Shown: one piece after another, positions 62,620 to 64,000 of the stretch | Layout of the letters: each line of letters begins with the position of its first letter | How positions within the stretch are numbered: position 1 is the stretch's first letter | Assembly (NCBI GenBank): GCA_963825405.1 | Contig: CAWGTB010000003.1 | Span: 496,001 to 560,000, forward strand | DNA: 64,000 bases | Source of the DNA: JACPNO01 sp963825405 | GTDB taxonomy: Bacteria; Acidobacteriota; Terriglobia; Bryobacterales; Bryobacteraceae | Reading direction: 5' to 3' | The notes under the pieces: model-generated | Database searches by the model: none | Seen by the model: the letters and a program-made list of their open reading frames with translations, nothing else | What the model was told of the DNA's origin: nothing | Position numbers and translations under genes: made by a program

Positions 62620-63617
62620 AGACTCGCATTCTGCTGGCCGCTGTTGGGTGGCTGTTGACCAGCGGCTGCTCGAAACCCGCAGCTACAGGCCTCACGCCGG
62701 TTCGCCTTGCCATCGGCGGGCAGGCTCAGATGGTGTATCTGCCGGTGACACTGGCGGCCGAGTTGGGATATTACCGCGCGCAGGGCCTCGACGTCGCGAT
62801 ACAGGATTTTCCCGGCGGGTCGCGCGCGCTCGAAGCACTGCTGGGCGGGAGCGCCGACGTGGTCGCCGGTTTCTACGATCACACCATCCAGATGGCCGCC
62901 GAAGGACGCGATATCGAAGCCTTCGTGAGCATGCTGCGCTATCCAGGATTTGTAGCAGTGGCGTCGCCGGCGTCCAAGATCACGCGAGTGGAAGACCTGC
63001 GCGGCAAAATTGCCGGCGTGACCGCGCCAGGATCGTCCTCGCATTTTTTTCTGAACCAATTACTGGTGCGGCATGGATTGTCGAGCGACGCCGTGAGCAT
63101 CACGGGCATCGGCGCAACCGCCAGCGCCATCGCCGCCGTGACGCGCGGCAAAGTGGATTGCGCCATCATGTTCGAGCCTGCTGTCACCATGGTGCGCCAG
63201 CGCTATCCGGACCTGACGATTCTGGCTGACACGCGCGCGGCGCAGGGAGTACGCGAAATTTACGGCGTGGATTCGTATCCAGGCGCCACCCTATACTCAA
63301 CGCGGGATTGGACCGCGCGCCATCCGCAAACCGCGCGCAAACTGGCTCACGCGATTCGCGACACGCTGGCTTGGATTCAGAGCCACTCGGCCGAAGAGAT
63401 CAGCGCCAAAATGCCAGCCTGGTTTCGCGGCGAAGATCCGGCAGTATTTGCCCAGGCGATGGCCAACTCGATGGCCATGTTTTCCGCCGACGGCCGGATG
63501 ACGGCGGAAGGCGCCGAAGCCGTCAAGCGCGTGCTGGCGGCGTCGATCGAGAAAGTGCGGCAAGCGAATCCGGACGTCGCTCGCACCTATACCAATGCGT
63601 TTCTGGATGCGCCGTAG
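62616..63617 (+). CDS. NMT1/nitrate-sulfonate-type substrate-binding lipoprotein
   Basis: 333 aa with a lipobox (GWLLTSGCSKPA). Binding-protein domain 1 has LAIGGQAQMVYLPVTLAAEL, YYRAQGLDVAIQDFPGG, ALEALLGGSADVVAGFYDHT and GFVAVASPASKITRVEDLRG; domain 2 has IGATASAIAAVTRGKVDCAI and FEPAVTMVRQRYPDL. Such proteins serve ABC importers for nitrate, sulfonates, taurine or thiamin precursors. No ABC permease or ATPase gene is nearby. It is instead joined by ATGA overlap to an MFS permease, an odd combination. Confidence 0.87.
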   Translation: MKTRILLAAVGWLLTSGCSKPAATGLTPVRLAIGGQAQMVYLPVTLAAELGYYRAQGLDVAIQDFPGGSRALEALLGGSADVVAGFYDHTIQMAAEGRDIEAFVSMLRYPGFVAVASPASKITRVEDLRGKIAGVTAPGSSSHFFLNQLLVRHGLSSDAVSITGIGATASAIAAVTRGKVDCAIMFEPAVTMVRQRYPDLTILADTRAAQGVREIYGVDSYPGATLYSTRDWTARHPQTARKLAHAIRDTLAWIQSHSAEEISAKMPAWFRGEDPAVFAQAMANSMAMFSADGRMTAEGAEAVKRVLAASIEKVRQANPDVARTYTNAFLDAP

Positions 63618-63621
63618 CCGG

Positions 63622-63849
63622 TCAGGAAGCTTTGCGCTCGGCGTGCGCTAATTCTTCCAGCAGCGGCTTCACTACGGCCTGTGCGTCTCCGAAGGCCTGC
63701 AGATAATCCTGGAACTTGCGGTTCAATTCCACCGCCTGCGGCGGCGTCAGGCGCGAGCGCACGATCATGTCGCGGACATGAACCGGGTGGGGCAGTACGG
63801 CTTCCTCGCCAAGTTCTTCGAGCGCGATGGCAGGGTCATAGTGATACAT
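63622..63849 (-). CDS. hypothetical protein, 75 aa
   Basis: An acidic/helical small protein: YDPAIALEELGEEAVLPHPV, then RDMIVRSRLTPPQAVELNRK. GAGGTG lies seven bases before the ATG. No family is recognised. It begins 15 bases after the truA stop on the same strand, so it is probably co-transcribed with truA. Confidence 0.65.
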   Translation of the reverse strand: MYHYDPAIALEELGEEAVLPHPVHVRDMIVRSRLTPPQAVELNRKFQDYLQAFGDAQAVVKPLLEELAHAERKAS

Positions 63850-63864
63850 GAGATCACCTCACCT

Positions 63865-64000
63865 TTAAGCGTAATCCACCTGGACCAGAAAAAGGCCTTT
63901 GGCAGGCGCCGTGGGTCCGGCGCGGTGGCCGGCCGCGGGCGTGAGCAGTGCGCGTAAACCCGCGGCATCGAGATTCCCCTTGCCGGCTTCGAGGAAAACG
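63865..64000 (-). CDS. truA: tRNA pseudouridine synthase A, 3' end only
   Basis: The last 44 codons of a minus-strand gene that leaves the window. The chain VFLEAGKGNLDAAGLRALLT, then GPTAPAKGLFLVQVDYA and stop, is the typical TruA C-terminus (G-P-T-A-P-x-x-G-L-x-L). TruA modifies U38-U40 in the anticodon arm of tRNA. The rest of the gene lies beyond position 64000. Confidence 0.88.
   Translation of the reverse strand, partial: VFLEAGKGNLDAAGLRALLTPAAGHRAGPTAPAKGLFLVQVDYA

Overview
The window is a high-GC (about 60%) chromosomal segment with dense bacterial genes. It most resembles an acidobacterium of the Solibacter/Bryobacter type. This is inferred from the family mix, not from a marker gene: many Tat- or Sec-exported enzymes, DUF1080, DUF1501/DUF1549 and NIPSNAP proteins, a Memo-family protein, DUF2721 and alpha-hydroxy-acid oxidases. 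No rRNA or tRNA gene, CRISPR array, prophage or intact insertion sequence was seen.

Layout. 0.1-7.2 kb: a plus-strand run with a Gfo/Idh oxidoreductase, acyl-CoA dehydrogenase, a MeaB GTPase joined to methylmalonyl-CoA epimerase, MTA phosphorylase (mtnP), a GT9-like glycosyltransferase and a two-domain DUF1080 protein. 7.1-11.9 kb, minus strand: rsgA, DUF2721, then an apparent redox operon of a polytopic membrane protein, a pentaheme cytochrome c and an exported FMN alpha-hydroxy-acid oxidase. 12.0-17.6 kb, plus strand: ferredoxin, STAS protein, thioredoxin-like protein, NuoI, cysE, a matrixin-like protease, a Memo protein and an exported TIM-barrel epimerase. 17.6-24.8 kb, minus strand except the glycine/tyrosine-rich gene: DsbA-like foldase, a six-bladed-propeller-like protein, a second alpha-hydroxy-acid oxidase, an ABC-F ATPase, NIPSNAP and an M24 aminopeptidase. 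24.9-27.3 kb, plus strand: GNAT, HtrA-like protease, degenerate receiver protein. 27.4-30.2 kb, minus strand: a sugar-acid-type operon (PMI-like cupin, sugar epimerase, FAH-family protein). 30.3-38.4 kb: an orphan antitoxin, a small ORF, and a four-gene operon (DUF1501, DUF1549/DUF1553, WD40 plus cytochrome c, PPC domains) of the kind best known in Planctomycetes. 38.5-41.7 kb: zinc ribbon, exported RidA, manA, aspartate aminotransferase, coaD. 41.9-48.9 kb, plus strand: a SpoIIE-type phosphatase, an RRM protein, then a tight four-gene operon (single-POTRA Omp85 barrel, DUF4390-like protein, NtrY-like kinase, NtrX/NtrC-like sigma-54 regulator). 48.9-54.5 kb: metabolic and regulatory genes, including a second STAS protein and a sulfite-oxidase-fold enzyme. 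54.5-57.6 kb: a patch of hypothetical exported or membrane genes with lower GC and two homologous MITE/REPIN-like repeats. 57.7-64 kb: methyltransferase, VWA-like protein, a second sulfite-oxidase-fold enzyme, a TPR protein, a toxin-antitoxin pair, an MFS permease coupled to an NMT1-like lipoprotein, and the 3' end of truA.

Quality warning. About eighteen genes carry one or more single-base frameshifts. In most cases removing one extra base restores a perfect family consensus, and between about 36.2 and 38.4 kb the breaks come every 100-200 bases. I read these mainly as sequencing or assembly errors, not as true pseudogenes. Broken genes are therefore given as full-length CDS with the break points stated.

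The most interesting biology I can support is the redox operon at 9.0-11.9 kb, whose membrane protein has a duplicated Trp/His/Pro-His motif. Next come the MeaB-epimerase fusion, the Omp85/NtrYX operon, the receiver domain with Asn at the phosphoacceptor position, and the paired inverted-repeat elements at 55 kb.
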